A stretch of DNA of 28,658 nucleotides from Apostichopus californicus (lineage: Eukaryota > Echinodermata > Holothuroidea > Aspidochirotida > Stichopodidae), in the NCBI GenBank assembly GCA_020650975.1, contig JAIPMN010044428.1, forward strand, positions 1 through 28,658, in the 5' to 3' direction. Positions 10,001 through 19,642 of the stretch are shown in pieces (the first letter of the stretch is position 1; every line of letters starts with the position of its first letter). A program made the position numbers and the translations under genes. The notes under the pieces are model-generated. The model saw nothing but the letters and a program-made list of their open reading frames with translations, searched no databases and was not told where the DNA came from.

Positions 10001-10700
10001 ATTACGTTTGAATCAGGATAGATTATTAATTGAATGCAATGCAGTTGGTACGGAATTCCAATAAGAAATAGCAGAGTATTTGACAAAATGTTGACTACTT
10101 GAGTCTGTGATTAATGTTTATGTTAGTTCCCTTTTCCTTCACCATTTGTTTTTACCTCTTACCTACATTAAATCTGTTAAATTGAAAATGATCTCAATCA
10201 AGTAAATTTGCTTTTCCGAGGGTTTACTAGGTAAACTAGTAAGAAAAAACTTTTTTCCAAAAACTGCAAGATTTGTATAAAACTATTTCTTTCATGTTTC
10301 TGTAACTTCCTGATCGGATGCCTGTGAATATTATGATCAGTTTGGTCCTCTTTCTTTGCAGGGGGTCGCGTTTGTCGTCCACACCCACCAATCCCGTGCC
10401 TTGACCGAGAAGAAACAGAGTAACCCAGAGAAGGTGTTGAACCCGCAGATGCCCACACACGTACCTTCCCTGTTCGCAGATTCCATCCACGTGGAATTAG
10501 CCGAGGAGATCCGCCTCGGAGGCGGCATAGGGGTGGATTTGTTCGTCTCTTCGTTGAAGTCAGAACCTATGCAAGAGTTGGCCCCGGAGGAGAACGGGAA
10601 TGACGAAGTCGTGTCTTGGAAGAAGGCGAAAGACGGAATCGAGATAAATAACGAAATGGCGCCATCGTTAGGGGTCGTCGTCGAGGTGCAAGCGAGCTAG
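3861..10700 (+). CDS. C7orf25: Homologue of human C7orf25 (UPF0415, DUF1308 family), complete, eight coding exons
   Basis: Coding join: 3861-4028, 4658-4901, 5497-5634, 6424-6539, 7617-7803, 8513-8697, 9340-9420, 10362-10700; total 1458 bases, 485 residues plus TAG. All seven introns are GT...AG and all phases agree. The start sits in a strong Kozak context (ACCATGG). In order: an N-terminal helical stretch (about 5-35, ERVDQLLKKADELL); a conserved block with STNLIHL and VVDVIGQNGKVWVKV (about 70-125); NPVEYTHPKVHVVFYN (about 155-175); LGVTVHGHI; the DUF1308 part with MDVTTLIALVSELSHGG (Asp238), DFQNILDTIAGPNE and LLKRIRVVEDQ; then FGTGDALGAITTTGN and FVVHTHQSRALTE (377-389). These match the human protein in order throughout. 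The cellular role is not well established. The human protein, as I recall it, has about 421 residues and ends soon after the RALTE motif; this one continues about 96 residues. The N-to-C architecture, not just one motif, supports the call. Confidence 0.93.
4169..4325 (+). repeat. Three imperfect tandem copies of a ~50-base unit in intron 1
   Basis: Copies start at about 4170, 4219 and 4269. Each contains CATATGTATTTTAA, then GATGCACAGACAT, then TTTGCTACTTTCTTAAG, with a few substitutions and small indels between copies. Confidence 0.85.
4658..4901 (+). CDS. C7orf25: C7orf25-like gene, coding exon 2
   Basis: The acceptor is TACTACAG|CTTCTG and the donor CTGG|GTGAGA (exon ends phase 1). Encodes residues 57-138, including KENSLRSTNLIHL, DKINIVVDVIG, KVWVKV and EALHRTWLG, all strongly conserved in the family. 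A second open frame across 4513-4806 is a shadow. Confidence 0.93.
5497..5634 (+). CDS. C7orf25: C7orf25-like gene, coding exon 3
   Basis: The acceptor is GAAACAG|ATGGTG. Encodes DGGDYGDHDIVQQ, NPVEYTHPKVHVVFYNG and VTQDIV, phase 1 to phase 1. The end lies in the repeated donor-like string GTAGGTAGGG; only the second GT (5635) keeps the frame into exon 4, giving DIVDELSELGV. Confidence 0.92.
   Translation: MVGITETMTSSNRCNSISSLVSRIPWSTPIPRSMWCFTTGSLKIS
6424..6539 (+). CDS. C7orf25: C7orf25-like gene, coding exon 4
   Basis: The acceptor TTTTCATTTTCAG|ATGAAC has a good pyrimidine tract; the donor is GAAGAG|GTAAAG, phase 0. Encodes ELSELGVTVHGHIFNDIDE, then an acidic linker ending VDDHEE. This matches the family segment preceding the DUF1308 half. 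Confidence 0.92.
7216..7269 (+). repeat. G-rich tract in intron 4
   Basis: Successive G runs (four, nine, three, five) separated by one to three bases follow GGTTGGTTGGG. The spacing is suitable for a G-quadruplex on the transcribed RNA. The open frames across it on both strands are low-complexity shadows. Confidence 0.85.
7617..7803 (+). CDS. C7orf25: C7orf25-like gene, coding exon 5
   Basis: The acceptor is ATTAGCAG|TCAACA and the donor AAA|GTAAGC, phase 0 to phase 1. Encodes NKPLVNMDVTTLIALVSEL, SHGGHTFSFKESYIEDLAKQ, then FLSPMEDFIK, matching the family's LDITTLITYVSALSYGG segment. Asp238 in MDVTTLI sits where PIN-like domains carry their first acidic residue. An in-frame acceptor one codon upstream (TATTAG at 7613) is a possible alternative. 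No long open frame marks this exon; it shows only by translation between splice sites. Confidence 0.92.
8098..8180 (+). repeat. Intronic repeat copy A (intron 5), paired with 8926-9008
   Basis: It starts GAATATGCTCAGGTTTGATA and matches a second copy in intron 6 with roughly 8 differences over the first 65 bases. The two copies flank exon 6 in the same orientation. Confidence 0.85.
8513..8697 (+). CDS. C7orf25: C7orf25-like gene, coding exon 6
   Basis: The acceptor is CTCTCGATAG|ATAAAG and the donor TCAAAG|GTAAGC, phase 1 to phase 0. Encodes KDLIVCKTALRDFQNILDTI, AGPNELARAKRLLKRIRVVE and DQLSARSETL, which matches the family core residue by residue in many places. Confidence 0.94.
8926..9008 (+). 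repeat. Intronic repeat copy B (intron 6), paired with 8098-8180
   Basis: Second copy of the GAATATGCTCAGGTTTGATA element. The open frames here (8884-9157, both strands) have no similarity to the gene. Confidence 0.85.
9203..9247. repeat. Inverted repeat in intron 6
   Basis: A perfect 11-base arm ATGCGTTTATA (9214-9224) pairs with TATAAACGCAT (9229-9239) across a four-base loop. Weaker pairing extends outwards (TTATCA against TGATAA). Confidence 0.85.
9340..9420 (+). CDS. C7orf25: C7orf25-like gene, coding exon 7
   Basis: An 81-base, phase 0 exon between TTTTATCAG|ATAACA and AGAAAG|GTAAAC. Encodes ITFGTGDALGAITTTGN and VSFIKAARRK, matching the family's FGTGD....AIT segment. It is too short to show as a long open frame. 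Confidence 0.93.
9908..9918 (+). repeat. Poly-G tract in intron 7
   Basis: Eleven consecutive G followed by an A-rich stretch. It lies within intron 7 of the C7orf25-like gene (9421-10361). Confidence 0.9.
10362..10700 (+). CDS. C7orf25: C7orf25-like gene, last coding exon with C-terminal extension
   Basis: The acceptor is CTCTTTCTTTGCAG|GGGGTC; the stop TAG is at 10698-10700. The first 16 residues (GVAFVVHTHQSRALTE) match the conserved C-terminal end of the family. About 96 more residues follow, acidic and low in hydrophobic content, with short blocks such as FADSIHVELAEEIRLGGG and EPMQELAPEENGNDE. Composition is richer in GC than its surroundings, as expected for coding sequence. The extension is either lineage-specific or absent only from the vertebrate proteins I remember. 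Confidence 0.92.
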   Translation, partial: GVAFVVHTHQSRALTEKKQSNPEKVLNPQMPTHVPSLFADSIHVELAEEIRLGGGIGVDLFVSSLKSEPMQELAPEENGNDEVVSWKKAKDGIEINNEMAPSLGVVVEVQAS

Positions 10701-11441
10701 TCAGTGCAGTAGGAAGTAGCAGCGGGTAGATGGTAGTATGTAAGTATTAAACAGACCCCATGCAGTTGAAAGACACTGCAATTATTGTTTCAGAGATCTA
10801 AGAACTAAGTTATTTTACTTTAGATATTTTCAGTGGGAAGAAGGCAGGGGGGGGGGGGAATAAGGGATTCTCTGATGGGGACAGTGCCTAGAATGTTTAA
10901 CAAAAAGGGCAATGAAATTGTTTGAACTACAATCATGACATTTACTGAGAGCTGATGAGGGTCGTAAGGGTACTTACAGGGTCAGATAGGTCGCTCAAAC
11001 AATTGTCTTTCAAGATGCAATTGAATATTTTTGTCTCAGTTCACTTGAAGTAAGGTGTCCTTTTTTTTTTACAGCAGTTGATTCATGCCAACATTTACTT
11101 TGCCAATTTTCTTTCTACTTTTCCTCTCTACAAATAATTTTTATCAGTGTTCTGAAATATTTGACATTTGGTTTGTATCCACCCATTGTCCTTGTTTATA
11201 AACTTTATTTCTCCCTCCTGTGAAAATTGATCCTTTGGCAAGATTTGTTTTCCCTCTCTTAATTAAAACTTGCATTGTTCAATTTTGGTTGTGTTTGGGC
11301 GAGCATGAGGGAGTAGGTAAAGGTGCTGTTTGATAAGTTGCCAGCAACCAAAGCACAAGCTAAACAAAACAGCAATAGATATTAAGTAGGTTCCCCCACA
11401 ATTGTTGGGTCTATTCCATTTATTGAAGGCCATCTGTATCC

Positions 11442-11800
11442 CTGGTTCCCAACCTGTTTCCTAGACAATGCATGGTTAGATTTCTCAATATTTTTTCACC
11501 CAATATGTACTCCCTGGTTGTCGTTTAATGATTTAACTGCACATTGACTATTGATTGCAATCAATTGACTGAAATCATTGACTGAAAATTAGGAAAGAAA
11601 GAGCAAAACTCAGGAAACCTAATTATCAATTTCCAGGGAGGGAGTTTACTATCATATTCCATGGGAACCTTTGTCTACCAATCCCTTTTTTTCCCTTTCT
11701 TTTTCTTTTTTTTTGCTGCTGCATAGCCTGTCTGGGATCCAACAATAAATTCTCAGAAGCCCATTTTTGGGTTGTGACAGACAGTTTGAGAATCGTAGAC
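11442..11800. mobile_element. Probable short non-autonomous hAT-type element or remnant
   Basis: The left end has CTGGTTCCCAACCTGT and the right end, reverse complemented, CTACGATTCTCAAACTGT. They agree at about 10 of 12 positions in TTCYCAAMCTGT, which resembles the terminal inverted repeats of many hAT elements. Just inside the right end is CCCATTTTTGGGTTGTGAC, a sequence type also common near hAT ends. No transposase frame is visible and I could not find an 8-base target duplication, so the borders are approximate. Confidence 0.4.
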
Positions 11801-11966
11801 CCATATTAAATAGTATGCTCTGCAAGCGACCAAGACCAATAGGTCCTGTTGGGGGGTGGGGGGGGTGCTTAGTATTTTCTTACACAGTTCAGACTTTCTT
11901 TATACAAGAGCTTTTCTCTTTGTAGATCTAGTCAGGTTAACATAAAAATAGCAAATCTCAGAATTA

Positions 11967-11986
11967 AAAATAAATAAATAAATAAA
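11967..11986. repeat. (AAAT)n microsatellite
   Basis: A run of AATA units. It contains overlapping AATAAA hexamers that could serve as poly(A) signals for the C7orf25-like transcript, though nothing confirms use. Confidence 0.85.
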
Positions 11987-14900
11987 ACAGAGAGAAGAAA
12001 TCAGATCATGGATTTGCAATGACAAAAGGACTGGAGAAAGACCATCACTGATAAGAAGTCCATTAAAATATGAAAAATTCTTTTAAATAATTGTTAAGTT
12101 GTACCTAAAGATAACTTACTTGTGGGGACAAAGCAAGATACATACAGTATTATGCTGATCATGTTCATAAAGTTTATTGAATTTGGAATAGTTTGTCGAA
12201 AAAAAAACTTTAAGAGCAAAGAAAATGTCTTTTCAGTTTTCTTCTTCAATATTGTGATAAAAATGAATTGGATTGAAAATCCATGGATAGAGTGTCAGGG
12301 AAAGAGCATTGCAGTGGTGGGTGGGAGAGAGGGTCAAGTGGTTGGGGGTGAGGGTCGGGTGATTGGGGTAGCATGGTTGGGGGTAGGGTGGTTGTAATAG
12401 TTTCATTGAAGTATCTTCTCCAAATTAATTACGACCACTTGTAATTAAAGTGTCATCAATTGTTAAGTCATTTATTTTTTTTCAGTTTATTTAATTTAAA
12501 ATGTATTCATCACTAAGGGAAACTGGGGATAATTCCTTATCAAAATCATGAGTAAATAATGTGACTTGAAAAGTCTGATAAAGGTGTTGGCATAATTGTG
12601 TTTTATTGATTTCTAAATAGTTTCCCCAGCTAGCGTAGCTGTAAACAAAAATCCATTTAATCAGACTACTTTCTCTGCAGTGGTTGTTTTCTTTAATGTT
12701 CATATAAATTTTTAATTAAATTGTAAAACCACATACATCTTTTTGCATGATTTGTGTTCTTGGGAGTGTATGCTTATGTGTTGAGGGTTTCATGAAATTC
12801 TGACAAATCGTTAAATTTCATGTTAAGAGGTGACTTTAGACATATTTAAATGGATAGAGCACGTTGCTTGTTTTTTTTCTCAATTAATAGAATCTTATTT
12901 ATTACGGAAAAATGGGTGACATCTTGTTGTTTCACTCTTTTTTTTTCTCTTCAAATTTTAGGATTTTAAAAAATCCAATATTTGCTGCGGGTGTTAAAAA
13001 GGTATTAAACATTTTGTTGTGCTAATTAGTGCTACAGTGGTATTAAAGTTGTGCTAATCATGATTTTAGCGTGACCATCTTTGCATGTCTTCAGTTTTGC
13101 TATATTTATGAATTGATATATCTTATTGTGACTTTATTCTTGGATTAAAACTCCAACATTATTAATTTATCAAAGGGACGATATTCCTTGTTGCGTTAAT
13201 TTATTTGTTACATACAAATGATATGATATTCATTTGAAGTGAATTCTGTCTTCGTTAAGGCTAAACAACGAGAATAGCACGTTGTAAAGGAATCGTGGTT
13301 TGTACGGAGGTTTGTCAAAGTATTCAACAGTCAACAGCTGTGTTTACCAACTGCCCTGAGCAGTTTGGAATATAACTCTAGACTAGCTGAATGTGTGTTT
13401 TTAGTGCAATTGTCAGACAATAATTCAAAATCTTTCTCTCCAAGAGAACCTCATTTTGGGATGAAATTAGTCTGTTATTTTTTCGCTGGCTTTGAAAAGA
13501 ATCAGAGCATCCATTTTGCAGAAGTATTTCTCAGTATCTCAGATATTTACGGTTGTTTTCAGGACTGTCTGGAATGGGAAACTTTACGAGATGTTTTCAA
13601 ATGCAAAAGTGATATGAAAATAACCAGTGCAATAATTCAGAATACTTTGACAAATCTCAATAACACTTCTAACTTTTCCGTATCTTTCAGCCTTCTTTCT
13701 TTTTTTTCTTTCTTGCCGTTTGCTTCATGTGGAATAATTATTTTTGTGCTTTTGTTTCGAAGGGAAATTTTTCAAATTTTTTGATGTGCTAAAGATCATG
13801 TCTCTTAAAAAGACAAGGAGGTGTTTGAAACCACCGGATTCTTTATTTTTCTGACAAGTGGGCAGAGATGATTTGAGTTGGTCTAAAAATCCAGATGTTA
13901 AAAAAGTTCAACAGAACTTAATTCTGTTTCTCTTTAGAAATGAGAATAAATGTTTGACATAAAAATGTCATGGAACCAAAAATGGGAAAAGTTGAAAATA
14001 ATGGGTTTTGATATTTTGCATTCAGGTTTAGAAATGAATATTTAAAACCTCTCTCGTGATAAAAGAGGATGAGAGATATTTTAAAGTTAGCATTCTGTGA
14101 CAACAATTATATTGGTTTGTCATTGGCTAGATTTTTAAGTCTGGGGTGAAAAATATTTGACTGGTTGGAGGAAACTATTACCAACTACCTTTTTATGGAA
14201 TTTTACAAAGGAAAGATGGTGGTTGGTTGGAAGGTTGTGAGATGTGTGGGATGGCGTCCCAGATATGAATCTATGAACACGTTCATTTAATCTATAAAAT
14301 GTACAGTAAAAACTGGGAACTTTTTTTTGGGAGCAGGCTGTCATTGCTTGTGCTACTTGATAAAAATTCAGGGGTATATCAAGGTAATTGTTTTAACGGT
14401 AAACGGGCAAAGTCATGAAAGAGTGAACAAAAAAGGTTAACTCTCAAAGACCCTCCAGTCAGCCTTTTGAGTGTTTTGGAAGCAAGTCACAACTTGACCT
14501 TGAGCATGGAGTTTCAGTTGTAGTAATTAAAGAGTTATCTCTCCCCCCCCCCCAACACCCCCATACCTTGATTTATCATGTGTGCTCCCACAGGAAGGTG
14601 CTGATTTAGAAAGGGGGGGGGAGGAAAAACAAAAGTTGTTATGAAAAATATTACGGTATCGTCAGAATGTACATTTATTAATACTGATATGGACAAATTA
14701 AAAACACAACTGATCAGAAAAGTTTCAACAAGTTGGAAAAGGTTTTGAAAAGCCAGTTCTTTACAATATAAAGTACTGTGTTCTAAACTGTCCAGTTATT
14801 CATACGACAGTAAGTTTGACAATATTATGCAAAATTTAGAAGTGTTTTTCATTACTTTGTATCAGTTGAGTGATATATTTACAGGGACAAACAACAGGTT

Positions 14901-16817
14901 TTGCTGTTTTGAAGAGTCTAAAATGCATTTTTGAGGACCTCTTTTTTATTATGAAAATGTAGACATCAGAGAAATTTCTCTACAAGGAGGGTCCCGCATA
15001 TTTTCCTCGCCAAAAAATTCCGAGGTGCACAAAGTCGCTTATCAACAATGTCATGTGCAATAAGTTGGGCGAGAGGGGGGGGGGGGATATCAGCAAAAAG
15101 GGATCTGTAATTTTTTTTTGCCCATTCCATGGTTCAATTTATACACTCAGAGGAAGAAACAGCCAAATTTTGGCCTGTAAATGACCTTTCTGATAGACCA
15201 TTGTTTTGATATTGATTTGTTTGTATATTGGAAGAGTTTGGACGGAGATCAACCAAAGGGCCTAAGATACTTGTCTTCCTTAAGAGATTTATGTATGATC
15301 ATTTGAGTTGTTAAGAAAATGAGAAAAAAAATAAAGAAAAGCACAAAAAAGCATCAAAGAAGAAACAAACACAACTCTTTTCGTCTTCACTTATTATTGT
15401 TTAAATTGTTTTTTTGTGCCATCTTTTTCAAGATTTTGAGACTGAAATTTATACTCAAGTATACCTGTCCTTTGAAGGCCTAATACTAATGAAGAAAAAG
15501 AGATCAAATGTCTAACGCCTTCAAAATTAGAATCTTACGCCTCTAACACTGACTTCTGTCCCTTGACAGACACCCCCCCCCCAGCAGTGGTGTCAAGAGC
15601 CAGGTCTGGTCTCCTGGGACAAATTTTGTCATCACCCCCCTCCCCCCTTTGGATGCCATTATTCTGAAGTATATTGAGAAAATGAGAATACATTTTTCTT
15701 CTTCCCATTGTTCACCATGCCAGCTAATTGATCCAAAGCCCTGGGGTTGTAACCCCCTGGCCCCTCCCCCCTTGTCAGGCCCGCACACACCACCCCCCTC
15801 TTACCCCAATAGCCTCCTCACAGCCCTGCACACACCACCCTTCCTATCCCTATAGGCCTCCAGTGACTGAGGATTTGTAACACTGCAGGAGAAATGGTGA
15901 GCAGTAACAATGCAATCCAGATCTCAGAATTTTGCTAACACAATTTCTCACCTTCACATATTTAGCATTCAATTAAACCTTTTAAGGACAACAGATGTTT
16001 ACTTATTTGGATTGGATGATTTGCACAATTTATCTCCACCTGGCTGAACCTGGCTATGCAATGGTGGTTGTCACTAACTGTTACTTCATAATATTACATA
16101 CTGATTAAGTAGAACATCAAATGAAACACTAATAGCACAATGTGTCTTGAATAACAAAATAATTAAACATGAAGATAAATCTCATAGAATATATTTAATT
16201 AACACTATTATGTTCATCACAAAGATATTGTCACTAAAGACAAACAGTTTACCAGACAGGAAAAAAAAAATACAATAGACTTTAATACATCAATACTTTC
16301 TATAAATACCGTACCCATCATGAAATGGTACTGAAATCTAAATGAATACGGATACCATCAAAATTTAAAGTATCTTTTAGATATCAGTAAGACTTGACCA
16401 CTTACAAGTTAAAAATTCAAAAATCTCTCTCCACCCATCTCCCCCCCCCCACTCTACCCCCACCAGTGACAAATAAGCCAGGTAACATGTCAAATTGCAA
16501 AATCAGTTACTTTTTCACAAAATTGACAGTTTCAATAGTATTAATCATCAACGTGAATAACTCATACAAAATATACAGAAAAATCAAACATGAATACGAA
16601 GATTCTACTGTTTAAAGCAAAACTATGCCTGTTTATATTCAACATTCAAGTACACAGAGACGATATGAAGCACGAATCAATAGAAAGAGAAAATATTTAC
16701 TTTAATTCATCAATCTTTGTTACAAGAAGGAAATACAAACAGCATACTAGTGATCCCAAATCCCATTCCCTCTTAATATCCATACAATTTTGGAGGAAAA
16801 TCCTCCCTTCCAACCCT

Positions 16818-16859
16818 TGACCCCACCCCTCCCCCTCCTGACCCCACCCCTCCCCCTCC
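16818..16859 (+). repeat. Exact two-copy tandem repeat of a 21-base C-rich unit
   Basis: The unit begins TGACCCCACCCC and is repeated once perfectly, followed by further CCTCC. It lies in a pyrimidine-rich stretch between the convergent genes. Confidence 0.85.
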
Positions 16860-17098
16860 TCCTCCCACCTGAAGTTAACAAGTCCATTCCTTTCCGTGTT
16901 TTGCTTTATAAAAGTTTCCTCTCTCGCTCTTGTATCTCAATGCACTGTTTCTTGCACGTGTGTAAAACATGAAATATGAAAATTCCCAAACTGCCAATGT
17001 TTGGGTTTTGAACACACGTTACCAAATAAGGAACATGAAAAGTATGTATATTGCACCAAGTTGATAATTTATCAAGGTTTGTTGAGCAGGGACGGAGA

Positions 17099-17115
17099 AA
17101 AAAAAAAAAAAAAAA
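17099..17115 (+). repeat. Poly-A tract
   Basis: About seventeen A residues between GGAG and CAG. It could be the tail of an old retroposed copy, but no recognisable body precedes it. Confidence 0.8.
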
Positions 17116-17295
17116 CAGAGGCTAAAAAAATGATGACTAAATTTTAGGAACCTGCGTAAAATTCCGCTTCTTTGAATGGTTGTGATACATACATTATGTC
17201 CCTAAAAATGTCTGTTGGACATAAAATATATTGAACTTACAAATATGTATTTGGATTAATCAAGGTTGGTTGATAGCACAAAAATGACATTGTAG

Positions 17296-17408
17296 ACTTT
17301 ATTAACATACGCAAATATAGAAATGACCTCCCTCTCCCAACCCAAATAATTTATATTCAACATCTTGTCTTCAGGACGTCATGTCCTGAAGACACAAATA
17401 ATCCATTC
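17296..17408 (+). repeat. Left copy of a duplicated segment flanking the assembly gap
   Basis: It begins with ACTTTATTAACATACG, the same sequence that resumes immediately after the N run, and continues identically through AAATATAGAAATGACCTCC. Towards its end the copies diverge but both finish AAT(AAT)CCATTC. Confidence 0.85.
17367..17393. repeat. Perfect 11-base hairpin next to the gap
   Basis: GTCTTCAGGAC (17367-17377) pairs perfectly with GTCCTGAAGAC (17383-17393) across the loop GTCAT. A decayed version (ATCAGGAC / GTCCCGAGGAC) is visible in the copy to the right of the gap. Confidence 0.9.
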
Positions 17409-17418
17409 NNNNNNNNNN
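17409..17418. other. Assembly gap (ten N)
   Basis: Ten N bases, a round placeholder length. The flanks share sequence, so the true distance may be zero or negative. The apparent open frame through it (17365-17655) is meaningless. Confidence 0.98.
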
Positions 17419-17539
17419 ACTTTATTAACATACGCAAATATAGAAATGACCTCCCCCCCCCCCGCCCCCCAAATAGGGCTGGATGGCTCAATGATAGAGA
17501 TCAGGACAGCCATGTCCCGAGGACACTGCAAATCCATTC
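17419..17539 (+). repeat. Right copy of the duplicated segment flanking the gap
   Basis: It repeats the left copy from its first base, then contains an expanded C run (17453 onward) and a diverged middle section before AATCCATTC. Confidence 0.85.
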
Positions 17540-18928
17540 GTAGCGAAAAACTTCTATGCTCCCTAAAGATTTGCTTTACAATTTCCGACTTAAGTCATAT
17601 CACTTTATACCAACTAAGAAATTCAAATTGTTTTAAAATACAAACTGGCCTTTAATATAAAAATATGATCACTTCAAAAGCGTGTGATATAAACTAATAT
17701 AAAACATTTTGAATTCATGAGAAACATTTTAGTGGACAATCCAGTATGAAATATTCTTCACTGACCTCAACTTACAAAAAGACACAACTAAACTCTCAAA
17801 GACAAAACTATTCATGCTATTGAGGTTGGCTAATGTATATCATAAGCTTGCTATTTCTAAACAGCCAAAGCAAGTACTGGCGGGCTTGGACCTCCGAAAC
17901 TTGTTCAAAATTTTTGGATTCACGGTCAAGCTGTCACCGCAGGGTTTACACATCTACGTAATGTCTGAAGCAAACCTTCCTAACTAAATAATTATGCATT
18001 ATCGTAAATCTAAAAAAAAAAAAGTGCTAAATTGTAGCGAATTGTCAAGAAGCATAGGAAAATGTGAAAAATAAATCTAAGGATTAAGCTGAGATAAGTG
18101 AGTTCTGGACTGGAAGTGACAAAACTACAAACATGCTAGCTTAATAATAACGGTCAATATTTGAATCATATGTGAAGAGGTTCATCAGAGTGAATGTTAG
18201 GTAACATAGAAATGTCTTCCATACATCACATATCACCCCCCCCCCCCATCCCTCTCTCTCTTCCATTACAGAAATAGAGGAAAATATTGCCATACGCCTT
18301 GATTAATCTGTGACTGTATACGTTCATCTCTCTCACCCGATGGAATTATTTCCTCCGGCTTGATGCACTACCTTGTCTCCGGGAGGATGCACCTGTTGGT
18401 TAAACATATACATAAGAATACCATCAAAATGTCAGTCACTGATGTAAAACGAAAGGGTGTCTGGAAGACAAGAGTAAGTTTAAATCGTCCATTCTTTTGC
18501 AACTTATCTGACGTCCATTTTGAGACATTGATACCGCTTCTTTATAAGCTGAGAACAAATAGAAATGTGTCTAGAACAATTCTCAATCTGTAAAAAAAAA
18601 TATAAAAAAAAATTTCAAAAAAGAAGAAAGTTTGGGATTCTCTGGAAATGCGGGAAGGCTGTAAACAAGATTTTCACGATTCTAAAAATGATAAACTGAA
18701 AAAGAGAAGGCTGCTTTATTTTTCAGTCAAAGGAAAAAAAGAGTTTGGTTGCATTTAGGCGGTTCAAAAATGATAGAACGACTTTTTGTCCAAATTTGAC
18801 ACATCTCATTATGTCATTCATGACAAATGGAAAAAAAAAAATTTAAAACCGAGTTGCATTAGAGTGTGTACCAGTGCTGTGTGAGAAAAGAAGTGCTAAG
18901 GATTGGGTGAGAACTTTCCTGATCCGAT

Positions 18929-18945
18929 ATATATATATATATATT
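18929..18945. repeat. (AT)n microsatellite
   Basis: About eight AT units in an otherwise unannotated AT-rich stretch. Confidence 0.85.
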
Positions 18946-19195
18946 TTATGCCAATCTTTTCATATTGCTGCAATAATATAGAGAAAAGAGGATTTTTTGT
19001 TATCATATCTGGGAATAGAAGAGAGTTAAAGAAGAAAAATGAATGATATTATGAAGAAAATCATCCTTCTTTCCCCAGCCACTAAAACTATATGCTGAAA
19101 AGAAAGAAGCTGTTAGTATAAACTCAGAAAGAAATTGACAAAACATTTGTATTTTTTTGTTAAAAGTTTCTCTATATATTTACTTATTTATATAT

Positions 19196-19201
19196 TTTAT
19201 T
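19196..19201 (-). terminator. Candidate polyadenylation signal for the minus-strand gene
   Basis: AATAAA on the minus strand, about 300 bases beyond the TGA at 19500-19502. It is one of several AT-rich hexamers, and position alone supports it. Confidence 0.35.
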
Positions 19202-19499
19202 TCCACTCTCATCTTACCCTACATTTGGACGCTTTAATAGAAAGTTTTTAACAAAATCTTTTCATTTTACGGTGAGGTCGGGTCGCTACCAGTACTTTTC
19301 ACAGCTCAAACTGAACCAGTGACTAAAACTGTTTTCTTCACTATCTCTTTGAAGGAACACACTTTACAACTTTTATACTAAAGCTTCGTAATTTGAGGTA
19401 AAACTGACTCTGATCATGGTTTACGACATAGTGGTTCAACTGTTTATAATATTATAGAAATTTCCACTTCAATTTGCTCATTACTGTGTGGAGGTGCAG

Positions 19500-19642
19500 T
19501 CACGGCAAGTGTAAAATAGATTTAACGGGAAGAATACTTTGATTGAAGGCTGGAGATAAAGGTTTCCCATCCAACTGGGACAGAGGAGTAAGATGAGGGT
19601 CTGTGGGGTTCACTGGCTCCATCACAGAAAGCTTTCCTGTTC
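19500..19642 (-). CDS. Unknown minus gene: terminal exon with stop
   Basis: Acceptor TTTATATTTCAG|GAACAG; 46 residues then TGA. It begins phase 1, completing the A left by the 21008 exon to give Arg. It encodes TGKLSVMEPVNPTDPHL, TPLSQLDGKPLSPAFNQS and ILPVKSILHLP, more ordered-looking than the upstream exons and the likeliest place to search for a conserved C-terminal motif. Confidence 0.65.

Larger units (their letters stand above)
10701..15500. other. 3' flank of the C7orf25-like gene, no coding signal
   Basis: This must contain the 3' UTR and polyadenylation site, but I cannot place the transcript end. AATAAA occurs at 11744-11749 (possibly inside a transposon remnant), within the AATA microsatellite near 11967-11985, and near 13945. 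Poly-G or poly-C runs lie at 10847-10858, 11851-11865, 14543-14553, 14613-14624 and 15075-15086. The longest open frame (13365-13784) looks like AT-rich noise. Confidence 0.6.
15501..19499. other. Region between the two convergent genes, no coding signal
   Basis: From about 15570 the homopolymer runs on this strand are mostly C (15573-15648, 15765-15850, 16441-16460, 16798-16868, 17453-17470, 18236-18247). The open frames here are proline-rich readings of these tracts or AT-rich noise. It may include the 3' UTR of the minus-strand gene: AATAAA on the minus strand lies at 19201-19196, about 300 bases past that gene's stop. Confidence 0.55.

Noticed and set aside
13365-13784. 139-codon plus-strand open frame, longest between the two convergent genes, with a hydrophobic C-terminal stretch
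   Set aside because: It begins at a TTG rather than ATG, is AT-rich, has no recognisable domain and no supporting splice or promoter signal. The hydrophobic part is a translated T-rich run.
15543-15855. Overlapping Pro-rich and Gly-rich open frames on both strands
   Set aside because: They are translations of C-rich low-complexity DNA.
17365-17655. Open frame crossing the N run
   Set aside because: It contains unknown residues over an assembly gap and a duplicated segment.
18272-18474. Possible plus-strand exon: excellent acceptor (CTCTCTCTTCCATTACAG) and later donor AAGA|GTAAGT
   Set aside because: All three frames from the acceptor hit stops early. It could only be a noncoding exon or coincidence.
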